From the NCBI GenBank assembly GCA_018644665.1, contig JABGQA010000118.1, positions 1 to 64,000 on the forward strand: a DNA stretch of 64,000 bases, written 5' to 3'. The notes beneath the pieces were generated by a model. That model searched no databases. It was not told where the DNA came from and worked only from the letters and a program-made list of their open reading frames with translations. The stretch comes from Candidatus Poribacteria bacterium (GTDB taxonomy: Bacteria > Poribacteria > WGA-4E > GCA-2687025). Position 1 is the stretch's first letter; each line of letters begins with the position of its first letter. Below, in pieces: positions 34,374-43,070 of this stretch. Position numbers and translations under genes: made by a program.

Positions 34374-36260
34374 CTAGCCGCGAGCGGTGACCACGTAGTA
34401 CGCCGCAGGCTCGTCGGCGTCCTTGAGCTGCACGTTGCCGCCCGACGTCATCTCGAACGGCAGATCGGTGGCGAGGCTGGCACCGCGGTAGCTCTCAATG
34501 GCAGCGTGGCAGTTTGGCCCGATCGCGATCTGACCCGGCCCTGCGGTCTCTTGCAGGCGACCCGCGTGACTGACCCCGTCGCCGATGGCCGTCAGCGATC
34601 CCGCCCCGCGCGACAGATTACCGACAGTGACGGCGCTCACCTCGATGCCCACCGATATCTGCAGCGGTTCGCCGCCAAGATCTGAGTCGCTCGCGGCGGC
34701 AATCGCGTCTAGCGCGAACATCACTGCGCCGTACGCGTACCGGCCCGCGTCGGGCGGCACGGCGTCCATGAACTCCTCCATGTCCGCGACCGTCTCCACC
34801 TTGTCGAGCGCTGCGGAGGCGGCCTCGTAGAACGGCGGGCCGAACATGCACGTAGCGGAGTCGCCAGCGTCGTCGTCGAAGTAGCCGCCGTGCGATGTCG
34901 TGAGGGACCGCATCCGGTCCACCCAGCCACGCGCCCCGCCGATCGTAGCCTGCGGATCTCCCACGCGCTGGACGATGTCGGCGAAGTCGTGGATGCCGCC
35001 CTGTACGAGCGCGATCTCCACCTGGCGTGGGCTGTCGAATACCCAGTGGCCAATGTCGGGCCGACGGATGAGGAACTCAGCCTGGCCCGCGGGCAGCGAG
35101 ACCGATAGCTCTCGCTTCATCGAGTGGTAGTGCGCGAGCTTCGTCTCGATCTGCATCGCCACGGAGTCGACAACATCAGCCTCGGACGGGTCTAGCGACG
35201 CGCCACCCACGAGGAACAGCTTCCCAATGGTCGCGTTCGGATGCCGTGTGCGGTCCTCGAGCGTCACGCTGTCGTAGTGCGGCGCGTCGTCGCCCGGCGC
35301 GCTCACAATCCCCAGCGCCGCCATGGCGTGTTCCGAGTCGCCCACCTCGCCCGAGTAGGCGATCAGGTTGCCGCCCAGACCCTCGTTGAGCAGGTAGCTG
35401 CGGACCGGGGCGTCCGTCACTGCGCCATCAGCCACGAATACGGTGTTGATGCCGCGGGAGTGCGGCAGTGTGGATTCCTCGTAGTAGTCGTCCAGGTACA
35501 CGACCGCCGCGCGTTCTGACGACGTGTACGTCTGCAGCAGCGCCAGCGCGTCGCCGATGCCGTCGAGACCCTCCCGATCCAGGGCCTCCTTCACTTCCGA
35601 GCGGAGTGTATGACGTTCCACTGTGGGCCTCTTAGCCTCCTGCTTCTCGTCCGCGGCCGGCGCCTCCGCGATGTCTTCTGGCTCGTTTGCGTCCTGGATG
35701 TCTTCGTCAGGGGGCGCGGCGCCCGTCTCCGGCGTCGCGTCCGTGGGGTTTGGCGCGCCCGCCGGTGGTGCCTCGGCAGTGGGCGGGCCGTCGGCCGGCG
35801 GCGCAGGGTCATCTGGCGCATACAGCACGGACTCAAGCCGCGCCTCGAGGCGCCGGAGAAGCTCTACTGCGTGCTCGGCGAACGGCGCGGATTGCGCAAT
35901 GCCCAAGAGGCCGACGTTGACGCCGTCGCGCTCCAGCGGCGCCGCGCGAACGTGGAGCCCCGCGATCTCCGCCGCGTAGACGTCTGAGATATCGCTGCGC
36001 TTGCCCGCCAAGTCCTCGGCCAAGGGCGTTCGCAGTGTGTCCGGGAAGCCCGCCGAAAAGTAGCTCCGAGCCCCGGTCGAGCGCTTCAGGTCCACCCACA
36101 CGCCGACATCGTCGAGATACTCGTTCACGAGGTCGAGCACCCCCGTGAGCGTGTCTTCCGGGGGCGTGTCGACGTTTTCGGCCACGTAGTCGCCGACGAG
36201 CGTGTCCACTTCGCCAATGTACGAGGGTATCCTCGCGCGGGATCGTCGAGCTCGCGCCAT
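34374..36260 (-). CDS. Two-GAF protein with degenerate class III nucleotide-cyclase domain
   Basis: 628 residues from the ATG at 36260 (AGGAG 5 bases upstream; an upstream in-frame ATG at 36284 lacks one). The order appears to be a GAF-like domain (about 20-145), a Pro/Ala/Glu-rich low-complexity linker (about 145-220), a second GAF-like domain (about 230-385) and a C-terminal domain (about 417-628) with class III cyclase landmarks: VEIALVQGGIHDFADI, GGYFDDDAGDSATCMFG, ISVGIEVSAVTVGN, AIGDGVSHAGRLQ. Compared with active cyclases, the first metal-binding Asp (FADIxGFT) is Gly (GGIHDF) and the ribose-orienting Asn of VNxAxRL is Ser (VSHAGRL); the second metal Asp (GD) remains. It is therefore probably a catalytically dead or altered cyclase used as a signalling or dimerisation module. 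It is cytoplasmic. Confidence 0.75.
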   Translation of the reverse strand: MARARRSRARIPSYIGEVDTLVGDYVAENVDTPPEDTLTGVLDLVNEYLDDVGVWVDLKRSTGARSYFSAGFPDTLRTPLAEDLAGKRSDISDVYAAEIAGLHVRAAPLERDGVNVGLLGIAQSAPFAEHAVELLRRLEARLESVLYAPDDPAPPADGPPTAEAPPAGAPNPTDATPETGAAPPDEDIQDANEPEDIAEAPAADEKQEAKRPTVERHTLRSEVKEALDREGLDGIGDALALLQTYTSSERAAVVYLDDYYEESTLPHSRGINTVFVADGAVTDAPVRSYLLNEGLGGNLIAYSGEVGDSEHAMAALGIVSAPGDDAPHYDSVTLEDRTRHPNATIGKLFLVGGASLDPSEADVVDSVAMQIETKLAHYHSMKRELSVSLPAGQAEFLIRRPDIGHWVFDSPRQVEIALVQGGIHDFADIVQRVGDPQATIGGARGWVDRMRSLTTSHGGYFDDDAGDSATCMFGPPFYEAASAALDKVETVADMEEFMDAVPPDAGRYAYGAVMFALDAIAAASDSDLGGEPLQISVGIEVSAVTVGNLSRGAGSLTAIGDGVSHAGRLQETAGPGQIAIGPNCHAAIESYRGASLATDLPFEMTSGGNVQLKDADEPAAYYVVTARG

Positions 36261-36397
36261 TTGCTCTCCTAGCAGGAGTCTCACCTTCGCCTGCGCGTCT
36301 GTGAGCGACTCCTATGTGGCTGTAATGCCTCCCCCTGCCGACCCCCCGAACTCCTGGAGCAGCGGCAGAAACGCGGCGGCGACAGCGTAGCATGCGT

Positions 36398-37840
36398 TCA
36401 GTGGATCGGCAAATGGCCGAGCGACTCCGTCACGGCGACCCAAGCCTGTTCGATGTGCCGTTTTGTGGTCCGCAGATTGCCGACGGCGAGGCGTAGTACG
36501 TAGGCGCCGCGCAGCGCCGTGTGGGACAGGTAGACGGTACCCGTGGCATTCACCGCGTCCAGTATCGCGGCGTTCAGGTCGCGCAGCGCCGGCTCGTCAG
36601 ACATGCCATGCGGCCGGTAGCGGAAGCAGATCGTGCTGAACGGAGCGGGCGCCATCAGCTCGAACCGATCGTCGCTCTCGACGCGGGCAGCGAAGACGTG
36701 GGCAAGACGGATGTGCTCGCGGATACGCGCGGCCAGACCAGCTCGTCCGAATCGGCGGATGACCATCCACAACTTCAGCGCGCGAAACCGACGCCCAAGC
36801 TGTAGGCCCCAATCCATGTAGTCCGTGACGTCTCGATCCTCCGTGCGGAGGTACTCGGGGACGAGGCTGAAGGCCTCCTGGAGCGCGGCCGGATCGCGGA
36901 CGTAGAATGCGCTGCAGTCGATAGGTGTGAATAGCCACTTGTGCGGATTCACCACCAGCGAGTCCACGCTCTCGCAGCCCTCGAGCGCCCACCGGTATTC
37001 GTCGGCGATAGCCGCCATCCCCGCGTAGGCGGCGTCGACGTGGGTCCAGATGCCGTGTGGCCGACACGCGGCGACGATCTCGCCAACTGGGTCCACGCTT
37101 GTAGTCGACGTCGTCCCGACAGTGGCCACCACGAACAACGGCGTCCAGCCGGCAGCGATGTCCTCCTCGATGGCGGCGCTCAGCGCGTCGGCGTCCATGC
37201 AGAAGGCGCCGTCCGCGCGGATGCGGCGGATGCCTTCCTCACCGATGCCGCACGATATCGCGGCCTTGATGACAGACGAGTGCGCCTCCTCGGACGTGTA
37301 CGCTCGGAGCCGGTGCCCGTCCATGCCCCGGCGGCGAGTCTCGCCGCCGGTCGCGCGTTCCCGAGCAGCGACCATCGCCGAGAACGTGGCCATCGACGCG
37401 GTGTCCATGAGGATGCCGCGCAGCCCGGCGTCGAGGCCGAGCATCTGCCTCAGCCAATCGAGGGTTGCCTCCTCGAGTTCGGTGACCGCAGGGGATGTCT
37501 TCCAGAGCATGCCGTTCGCGTTGAACGCGGCTGTGAGCATTTCGCCGAGGATGCCCGGGCCGGACCCGCTGATCGCGAAGTACGCCATGAACCCCGGGTG
37601 ATTCCAGTGCGTGATGCCGTCCATCACCACGCGGTCGATATCGGCGAGGATGTCTGTGAGTGACTCCGCCTCTTCAGGAGGCGCGTCGGGGATGCCCGCC
37701 CGCACCTGCCCCGGTGTGGCGCGCGATAGCACCGGTCGGGCCTCGATCCCCTCCAAGTACCGCGCGATCCACTCAACAGCAGCGTGACCGTGCTCGCGAA
37801 ACTCGTCGGCGCCGATGTCGCCCAGGTCGGACTCGGGCAC
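36398..37840 (-). CDS. PLP-dependent aromatic-L-amino-acid decarboxylase family protein
   Basis: 480 residues. The GTG start has AGGAG 7 bases upstream. It is a group II PLP decarboxylase of the aromatic amino acid type. HVDAAYAG supplies Asp269 for the pyridine nitrogen, NPHKWLF holds the Schiff-base Lys301, and SEEAHSSV gives the ring-stacking His186. The N-terminal substrate-pocket motifs WNHPGFMAYF and WKTSPAVTELEE are also typical. The usual 'GGSxANLxAL' phosphate-loop region reads LMDTASMATFSAM, a noticeable departure. The length is normal for the family. The family decarboxylates L-Trp, L-Tyr or L-DOPA to amines, but the exact substrate, or a switch to aldehyde-synthase chemistry, cannot be read from sequence alone. 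No pathway genes accompany it. Confidence 0.88.
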   Translation of the reverse strand: MPESDLGDIGADEFREHGHAAVEWIARYLEGIEARPVLSRATPGQVRAGIPDAPPEEAESLTDILADIDRVVMDGITHWNHPGFMAYFAISGSGPGILGEMLTAAFNANGMLWKTSPAVTELEEATLDWLRQMLGLDAGLRGILMDTASMATFSAMVAARERATGGETRRRGMDGHRLRAYTSEEAHSSVIKAAISCGIGEEGIRRIRADGAFCMDADALSAAIEEDIAAGWTPLFVVATVGTTSTTSVDPVGEIVAACRPHGIWTHVDAAYAGMAAIADEYRWALEGCESVDSLVVNPHKWLFTPIDCSAFYVRDPAALQEAFSLVPEYLRTEDRDVTDYMDWGLQLGRRFRALKLWMVIRRFGRAGLAARIREHIRLAHVFAARVESDDRFELMAPAPFSTICFRYRPHGMSDEPALRDLNAAILDAVNATGTVYLSHTALRGAYVLRLAVGNLRTTKRHIEQAWVAVTESLGHLPIH

Positions 37841-38073
37841 GGTTCTGCTCCTGTGTGGCCGGTTGGCTGGGCGCCGCGGTCAGCGCGCGGGTTGCGATCC
37901 CTCAATGTCCTCGCGGTGGAGCCGGGCAGGGCACGCCGGTGTCCGCGGAACACCCACGCAGAGGGTGCGGGGTGGCAGCACACATCAAGCGCGCCACGCG
38001 CTTACATGGTCAGCCCTGGCCGGGCCTACGCGTCGGAAGTCCCGTGACCGCCCGGCGATCAGTCACCCAGGCC

Positions 38074-38496
38074 CTAGTGCGTTTGGAAGAACTCGATCAC
38101 CTCGTCGCTCGGGCCCTTGAAGAAGGAGATCGTGACGCTCAACGCGCCGAGATCGACGTCAGTGGGCTCGACGGTGATCTCGCACCCGGCCGCGCGGACA
38201 TGCTCGGTCGCCGCGCGGGTGTCGCTCGTCGCGAGCGCAAAATGGATCACGGGGTCGTTCGGGGCCGGGTCGCCTTCACCGGGGCTGCTGTCCGTAGGCT
38301 GGAACAGCTCCATGTGGCTGCCGTCGCCGGTATCCAGCAGGACGATTTTCCTGTCCGGCGAGCCGAATTCCGCGACGGCTGTCATGCCGAGAGTTTCGGT
38401 GTAGAACGCGAGCGACGTCTCCCAGTCGCGCGTCTGGACCGCTATATGGTGGGTTCCGCAGCCGGGGATGATGGCGTTGCCGTCGCCTACGGGCAT
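38074..38496 (-). CDS. VOC/glyoxalase-fold metalloprotein
   Basis: 140 residues from the ATG at 38496, which has GAGAGG 7 bases upstream. A long in-frame extension to 39081 has no coding character and is not included. It is one VOC unit with two beta-alpha-beta-beta-beta halves: HHIAVQTRDWETSLAFYTE at the start and HFALATSDTRAATEHV in the second half. Likely metal ligands are His17, Glu63, His85 and Glu135, as in glyoxalase I and methylmalonyl-CoA epimerase. The reaction cannot be assigned; a lyase, epimerase, dioxygenase or resistance protein are all possible. A weak promoter is placed at 38537-38565. Confidence 0.85.
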   Translation of the reverse strand: MPVGDGNAIIPGCGTHHIAVQTRDWETSLAFYTETLGMTAVAEFGSPDRKIVLLDTGDGSHMELFQPTDSSPGEGDPAPNDPVIHFALATSDTRAATEHVRAAGCEITVEPTDVDLGALSVTISFFKGPSDEVIEFFQTH

Positions 38497-38536
38497 GACG
38501 CGTCCTCTCGCTGTCTCTGTCGAGTTGTGGTCTCCC

Positions 38537-38565
38537 ATCGTAGCGGCCGCGCCGACATCGCACAA
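38537..38565 (-). promoter_or_regulatory. Candidate promoter for the VOC gene
   Basis: On the minus strand TTGTGC (38560-38565) and TACGAT (38537-38542) are separated by 17 bases, about 40 bases before the start. Confidence 0.35.
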
Positions 38566-38920
38566 CGACGGGTACCCGGCCGTCCGCGTCGGCCCATGGC
38601 GTCGACACAGCCCCGCTCGGACGTCACGCGAAGCCACCGTCCCAGAAGGAACGGACTCGGGCGAGCCGCATCCGGCCCGGAAGCTCGACGAGCGGCTGCA
38701 GGCCCCACACTCGACTCCGACTTGGCGCCACCCGAGCCCAGTTCCGCGCGTCCGCGCGGGACGCGGTAGTCGGCCGATCGTCGAGACGCTGACCCCATAC
38801 GTCGGTCGCGGCCGATTCGGGGGTATGTCCCATGTGGGCCGCGCCGACGCCCGTCGACGACCCTGGCTCCGACGCAACACAGCCAACGTGGCGTTGGACC
38901 GGTCGGGCCGATGCCCGTTC

Positions 38921-38950
38921 TTGTCGACGGCTCGCGGCCGCGTGTAGAAT
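38921..38950 (+). promoter_or_regulatory. Candidate promoter for the phosphoesterase-hslVU run
   Basis: TTGTCG (38921-38926) and TAGAAT (38945-38950) are separated by 18 bases, 65 bases before the ATG at 39016. Confidence 0.4.
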
Positions 38951-39015
38951 TGGGCCCCCAAGCCACAGGCCCTCGCGGGCGCGTACTGGCCGCGCGCATA
39001 TTCTGAGGCGACTGT

Positions 39016-39753
39016 ATGCGCGTAGCGATCCTGAGCGACATACACGCCAACTCCGAAGCCCTCGAAGCCGTTCTTGCCCACATGAAACCTCGGCGTGTCG
39101 ACGCCGTGTGGTTCCTTGGCGACGCTGTGGGCTACGGCGCGGACGCGGAATACGTGATCGACTGGCTAGCCTCCCCAGAACTGGCCGGTGTGGTGCGTGG
39201 CAACCACGACAAGGTGGTCAGCGGGATCGAAGAACCGGACACGTTCTCGCCGATCGCGCGGGACGCAGCGCTTCGCACGCGCGAGTTGATCTCGCCTGAA
39301 GCGGCTGAGGCGCTTCGCCTCCTGCCACGCGGGCCGGTGCTGGCGACCGACACGGTCGGTCTATGCCACGGCAGTTGGTTCGACGAGGACTACTACATCT
39401 TCGCGCCATCGGACGCGCACGCGACGTTCGAGCACATGGACTGTTCCATTCTGTTCTTCGGGCACACGCACCGTGCCTGTATCTACGCGCAGTGGGACGG
39501 CAGCACCGTGGAGCTGCCCTACGAAAGCGGCGCCGAGGTGACCTTGCGCGAAGACGCGCGCTACCTCATCAATCCCGGATCCGTCGGGCAGCCGAGGGAT
39601 CGTGATCCACGCGCTGCGTACGCGCTCTTCGACCCCGACGAACGTCGACTCGCGCTGTTCCGAGTCCCGTATGATGTGCGCGAGGCGCAAATCAAGATCG
39701 TCAAGGCGGGCCTCCCCGAGATGAACGCGGCGCGCCTGTCCGAGGGGCGGTGA
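39016..39753 (+). CDS. Calcineurin-like metallophosphoesterase
   Basis: 245 residues. All metal-site motifs are present: D8-x-H10 (SDIHAN), G35-D36 (LGDAVGYG), G-N63-H64-D65, His118 (LCHGS) and GHTH (149-152). NPGSVGQPRDRDPRAAY is typical of the YfcE/MJ0936-type bacterial branch, which hydrolyses phosphodiesters or phosphomonoesters with Mn or Ni and acts in the cytoplasm. The natural substrate is unknown. It is the first gene of a tightly spaced plus-strand run that continues through a membrane protein into hslV and hslU; the next start is 7 bases after its stop. Confidence 0.9.
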   Translation: MRVAILSDIHANSEALEAVLAHMKPRRVDAVWFLGDAVGYGADAEYVIDWLASPELAGVVRGNHDKVVSGIEEPDTFSPIARDAALRTRELISPEAAEALRLLPRGPVLATDTVGLCHGSWFDEDYYIFAPSDAHATFEHMDCSILFFGHTHRACIYAQWDGSTVELPYESGAEVTLREDARYLINPGSVGQPRDRDPRAAYALFDPDERRLALFRVPYDVREAQIKIVKAGLPEMNAARLSEGR

Positions 39754-39760
39754 TCCGGGC

Positions 39761-40432
39761 ATGCCGGGCGACCTCTACGTCCTCGCCGCCGCCATCCTCG
39801 CGCTGTGCGGACTCATCCTTGGCAACGCGTGGGTCGCGACCCTGTCAGCGGCCGTCGCAGGCATCGCGTTGCATCGAGCGACGCGGCAGGGGTCGTCTGC
39901 CGACGCGCGACGGGCGCTGCTCGGAGGTCTCGTTGCCGGCGCCGTGGTGGCGACGGGCGACTGGGGCTTCGTCGAGGCGAGGTTCCTGTTCCACATGCGC
40001 ACGGAAGCGCCGTTCGCGCCGATCTCCGCGGGCGTCGAGGCGTCTAGGGCGATCCTATTCTCTGCGCTGTTGTATTCTTATGTCAGGCTGAGGATGTCAC
40101 GCTCGGCAGTCGTCAGCGTGCCGGTGGCGGCGTTCATCGCTCTTTGCGTCGGCCTCGCCTTCGAGCACCTCGGGACGGGCGCCGGGCTTTGGGATTGGAA
40201 TGCATCGCTCATGCCGGATCGGCAGGTCGGCGCCGCGTGGGCGTTCGTGCCGCTCGCGTGGGCGATGAGCGGCGCGTGCCTCTGGTACTTCCTGATGGGC
40301 TTCAGCCGGCGCGTACCACTCGCCTTCCACCCCATAGGCGTCGGAATCAGGTTCGGCGCGGCGTACTTGGGTTTCACGATGATCAGCTACGCCCTACTCC
40401 TGCGCGTGTATGGCAAGGTGGTGATGGAGTGA
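39761..40432 (+). CDS. Polytopic membrane protein of unknown function
   Basis: 223 residues with about six or seven hydrophobic segments: LYVLAAAILALCGLILG, WVATLSAAVAGIAL, ALLGGLVAGAVVATG, AILFSALLYSYV, SVPVAAFIALCVGLAF, WAFVPLAWAMSGACLWYFL and AAYLGFTMISYALLL. No family is recognised. A charged/aromatic loop (GDWGFVEARFLFHMRTEAPF) and a WDWN segment between helices might form a site near the membrane surface. It sits 7 bases after the phosphoesterase, and its stop codon lies 2 bases before the hslV ATG, so it is almost certainly co-transcribed with hslVU. Confidence 0.8.
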   Translation: MPGDLYVLAAAILALCGLILGNAWVATLSAAVAGIALHRATRQGSSADARRALLGGLVAGAVVATGDWGFVEARFLFHMRTEAPFAPISAGVEASRAILFSALLYSYVRLRMSRSAVVSVPVAAFIALCVGLAFEHLGTGAGLWDWNASLMPDRQVGAAWAFVPLAWAMSGACLWYFLMGFSRRVPLAFHPIGVGIRFGAAYLGFTMISYALLLRVYGKVVME

Positions 40433-40434
40433 AA

Positions 40435-40965
40435 ATGCGTTCGACGACGATCGTGGCGGCGCGGCGGGCCGGCGAAGTGGCGATCGGTGGCGACGGGCAG
40501 GTCACCCTCGGCGACACGGTCATGAAGCACCAGGCCGTCAAGGTGCGCCGGATGTACGACGACCGCGTGCTCGCCGGCTTCGCGGGATCTGCCGCGGACG
40601 CCCTCGCGCTGTTCGAAAAGCTGGAAGCGCGGCTCGAAGAGTACAACGGCAACCTTCCGCGCGCAGCCGTGGAACTCGCGAAGGACTGGCGAAGCGATCG
40701 GGCGTTGCGGCGGCTGGAGGCGCAAATCATCGCCTGCGACCCCGAGGAGTCGCTCCTCGTGTCCGGAGGAGGCGACGTGTTGACGCCGGATGACGGGGTG
40801 GTCGCGATCGGCTCGGGCTCGTCCATAGCTCTCGGCGTCGCCAGAACGCTGACGAAACACACCGACCTATCCGCCTCGGAGATCGTGCGCGAAGCGCTCG
40901 TGACTACCGCCGACATCTGCATTTACACGAACACCCACATCACGGTGGAGACCTTGAGTTGGTAG
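40435..40965 (+). CDS. hslV: HslV, peptidase subunit of the HslVU protease
   Basis: 176 residues. The ATG at 40435 is preceded by GGAG 5 bases upstream. HslV is a proteasome-beta-like Ntn hydrolase; two hexamers form the proteolytic core served by HslU. The N-terminus MRSTTIVAARR implies removal of a short propeptide to expose the catalytic Thr (S|TTI), as in Thermotoga HslV. Conserved segments include GGDGQVTLGDTVMKHQAVKV, VLAGFAGSAADALALFEKLE, AVELAKDWRSDRALRRLEA, AIGSGSSIALG and ICIYTN near the end. It is cytoplasmic. It lies immediately upstream of hslU (15 bases) and just after the membrane protein gene. Confidence 0.97.
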   Translation: MRSTTIVAARRAGEVAIGGDGQVTLGDTVMKHQAVKVRRMYDDRVLAGFAGSAADALALFEKLEARLEEYNGNLPRAAVELAKDWRSDRALRRLEAQIIACDPEESLLVSGGGDVLTPDDGVVAIGSGSSIALGVARTLTKHTDLSASEIVREALVTTADICIYTNTHITVETLSW

Positions 40966-40980
40966 CGTGGGAAGGACCCC

Positions 40981-42450
40981 ATGACCGATCCCGATAGCAC
41001 GGCGACCTTGCCCGGCGAAGCCACGACGCAGGACAGGGCGGGCGAAGCAGAACGTACGGCCCTCGATATCACGCTGCCCCCGCGCGGGATCGTCGCCGAA
41101 CTGGATCGCTACGTGATCGGCCAAGGAGACGCCAAACGCGCCGTCGCCATCGCGTTGCGCAATAGAGCGCGTCGCCAGATGCTGGACGACGACATGCGCG
41201 ACGAGGTCACGCCCAAGAATATCCTCATGATTGGGCCGACTGGGGTCGGCAAGACCGAGATAGCCAGACGCCTCGCGAGGCTGGCGAACGCGCCGCTGAT
41301 AAAGGTGGAGGCGTCCAAGTACACCGAGGTGGGGTATGTAGGCCGCGATGTGGAGTCGATGATCCGCGATCTTGTCGAGGCGTCCATCGGCATGGTGAAG
41401 GCTGAACACCTCGCCGACGTTGAGGCACGCGCGCACGAGCATGTGGAAGACCGCCTGGTCGAGGCGCTCATCCCAACGCCACCGGCCTACCAGCCGTCGC
41501 GCGCAGCGTCCGTCGATCCAGACGACGCCTGGGAGCCAGCGACGGAGGCCGCTCCCGCCAACGAGCGGTTCGAACGGACGCGCGAACGCTTCCGACAGAA
41601 GCTGCGAGACGGTGAACTCGAGGCGACGGCCATCGACATCGACGTTGAGCACCGACCGCCGCCGTTCATGGAAGTGATGACGCCTGGCGGCGTCGAAGAG
41701 ATGGACATCAACATCCGCGAGATGCTCGGCGGGATGATCCCCAAACGGACGAAGAAGCGCACCGTCACAGTGGCCGAGGCGCGGCCAGTGCTGCTCGCCG
41801 AGGAGTCCGAGCGCCTGCTCGACATGGACCGCGTCAATGCTGAGGCGGTGCAGCGAGCCGAGCAGGCGGGGGTCGTGTTCCTCGATGAAATCGACAAGAT
41901 CGCCGGCCGTGAAGCCCGTCAAGGGCCGGATGTGTCGCGAGAGGGCGTGCAGCGCGACATCCTGCCTATCGTCGAGGGCTGTTCCGTGACGACGAAGTAC
42001 GGGCCCGTGCGCACGGACCACGTGCTCTTCATCGCTGCCGGAGCGTTCCACGTGTCGAAGCCGTCCGACCTCATTCCCGAGCTACAGGGCCGGTTCCCCA
42101 TCCGCGTCGAGTTGGACAGCCTCACCGAGGAGGACTTCCGCCGGATTCTGACGGAGCCACGCAACGCGCTCGCAACGCAATACTCAGCGCTACTCGCGAC
42201 CGAGGGTGTCACGGTTGTATTCACCGACGACGCCATAGAGGAAATCGCCGCCCTGGCGCGGCAGGTCAACGACCACAGCCAGAACATCGGCGCCCGCCGG
42301 CTGCACACCATCATGGAACGCCTGTTCGACGAACTGTCCTTCGAAGCGTCGGACATGTCCGGTGTGACAGTTACCATCGACCGCGCGTACGTGCGGTCCC
42401 AACTCGCCGACATCGTGCAGGACGAGGATCTAAGCCGCTACATTCTGTAA
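40981..42450 (+). CDS. hslU: HslU, ATPase/unfoldase subunit of the HslVU protease
   Basis: 489 residues, preceded by GGAAGGA. This is an AAA+ (Clp/Hsp100 family) unfoldase that feeds substrates into HslV. It shows the N-terminal ALDITLPPRGIVAELDRYVIGQ segment, Walker A GPTGVGKT (85-92) and the pore-loop region following KYTEVGYVGRDVESMIRDL. A long I-domain (about 135-285) follows, then Walker B VVFLDEIDKIA near 297, QRDILPIVEG and the sensor-2 region IGARRLHTIMERL. The C-terminus is RYIL, the tail that docks into HslV pockets. The I-domain is rich in acidic and proline residues but of ordinary length. I see no heat-shock-type promoter or CIRCE element upstream. Confidence 0.97.
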   Translation: MTDPDSTATLPGEATTQDRAGEAERTALDITLPPRGIVAELDRYVIGQGDAKRAVAIALRNRARRQMLDDDMRDEVTPKNILMIGPTGVGKTEIARRLARLANAPLIKVEASKYTEVGYVGRDVESMIRDLVEASIGMVKAEHLADVEARAHEHVEDRLVEALIPTPPAYQPSRAASVDPDDAWEPATEAAPANERFERTRERFRQKLRDGELEATAIDIDVEHRPPPFMEVMTPGGVEEMDINIREMLGGMIPKRTKKRTVTVAEARPVLLAEESERLLDMDRVNAEAVQRAEQAGVVFLDEIDKIAGREARQGPDVSREGVQRDILPIVEGCSVTTKYGPVRTDHVLFIAAGAFHVSKPSDLIPELQGRFPIRVELDSLTEEDFRRILTEPRNALATQYSALLATEGVTVVFTDDAIEEIAALARQVNDHSQNIGARRLHTIMERLFDELSFEASDMSGVTVTIDRAYVRSQLADIVQDEDLSRYIL

Positions 42451-42515
42451 GTGTCCGTTCGCAGCGAAACTGTCACGCGCCCTCCGGCCTGGGCGTAACT
42501 GAGGAGGGGTAACAC

Positions 42516-43070
42516 GTGGCATTAGTATCTGTGCAGCAGTTGTTCGACGCTTGCGAGGAATTCGAGCTTAAGACGGCGAAGCTATACTCGGACTTCATGA
42601 TCCGTCTGGGATCTGACGACGACCGGGTTGCCCAATTCTGGGAGGAAATGAGCAGCGAGGAGTGGGAGCACTACGTCATCGTCAACTTCGGTCGGAACCT
42701 GTGTGAGCGCGCGGGCATGATGAATGAACCCGTCCAGACAGTCGACGCCGCGACCCTCGCCGAACTCGCCGAAGTGCTTCGAGAGAACGAGGAGCGTGTT
42801 ACCCGCGGCGCGTACACGCTCAAGGACGCGTTTCGTATGGCAATCCTCTTCGAGACCAGCGAGGTCGATGATCTGTTCATGCGACTGGTGCACGTCATCC
42901 GGCAGGCGATAGAGCGCCTCGGGGAGTATCACCTGGAGAAGCGCATCCAGCGCGCGAACGCGCATATGCACGACCACCTCGACGGCCTCGTGCGAGCCGT
43001 CCGCCGGTTCGCGAACGACCCGGAACTCGTGCGCTACGCGCGCGAGGCCGTGGCCGCCCACTCGGGATGA
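42516..43070 (+). CDS. Ferritin-like/rubrerythrin-type four-helix protein
   Basis: 184 residues. The GTG start is preceded by a very strong ribosome site (AGGAGGGG, about 6 bases away). The whole protein is predicted helical. The first half carries ferritin-superfamily features: E17 in EEFELKTAKLYSDF, then WEEMSSEEWEH with E49-x-x-H52, as in the E...ExxH half-site of rubrerythrins. The second pair is less clear: candidates are FETSEVDDLF and EYHLEKRIQRANAHMHDH. There is no rubredoxin domain. Iron or peroxide chemistry is inferred only from the half-site, so this could also be a non-metal structural relative. Its stop overlaps the start of the ABC ATPase gene (ATGA), which indicates translational coupling. 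Confidence 0.75.
   Translation: MALVSVQQLFDACEEFELKTAKLYSDFMIRLGSDDDRVAQFWEEMSSEEWEHYVIVNFGRNLCERAGMMNEPVQTVDAATLAELAEVLRENEERVTRGAYTLKDAFRMAILFETSEVDDLFMRLVHVIRQAIERLGEYHLEKRIQRANAHMHDHLDGLVRAVRRFANDPELVRYAREAVAAHSG

Larger units (their letters stand above)
38497..39015. other. Divergent intergenic region
   Basis: 519 bases between the VOC gene (-) and the phosphoesterase gene (+). Apart from one candidate promoter for each gene I see nothing in it. Open frames here are short or unsupported, with no ribosome sites. Confidence 0.5.

Noticed and set aside
38497..39081. N-terminal extension of the VOC gene
   Set aside because: It would nearly triple the protein with Arg/Pro-rich sequence. The ATG at 38496 has a ribosome site and starts just before the first VOC strand.
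40867..42051. 394-codon minus-strand frame over hslV/hslU
   Set aside because: It is fully antisense to hslU, whose identity is certain. It is a GC-rich mirror frame.
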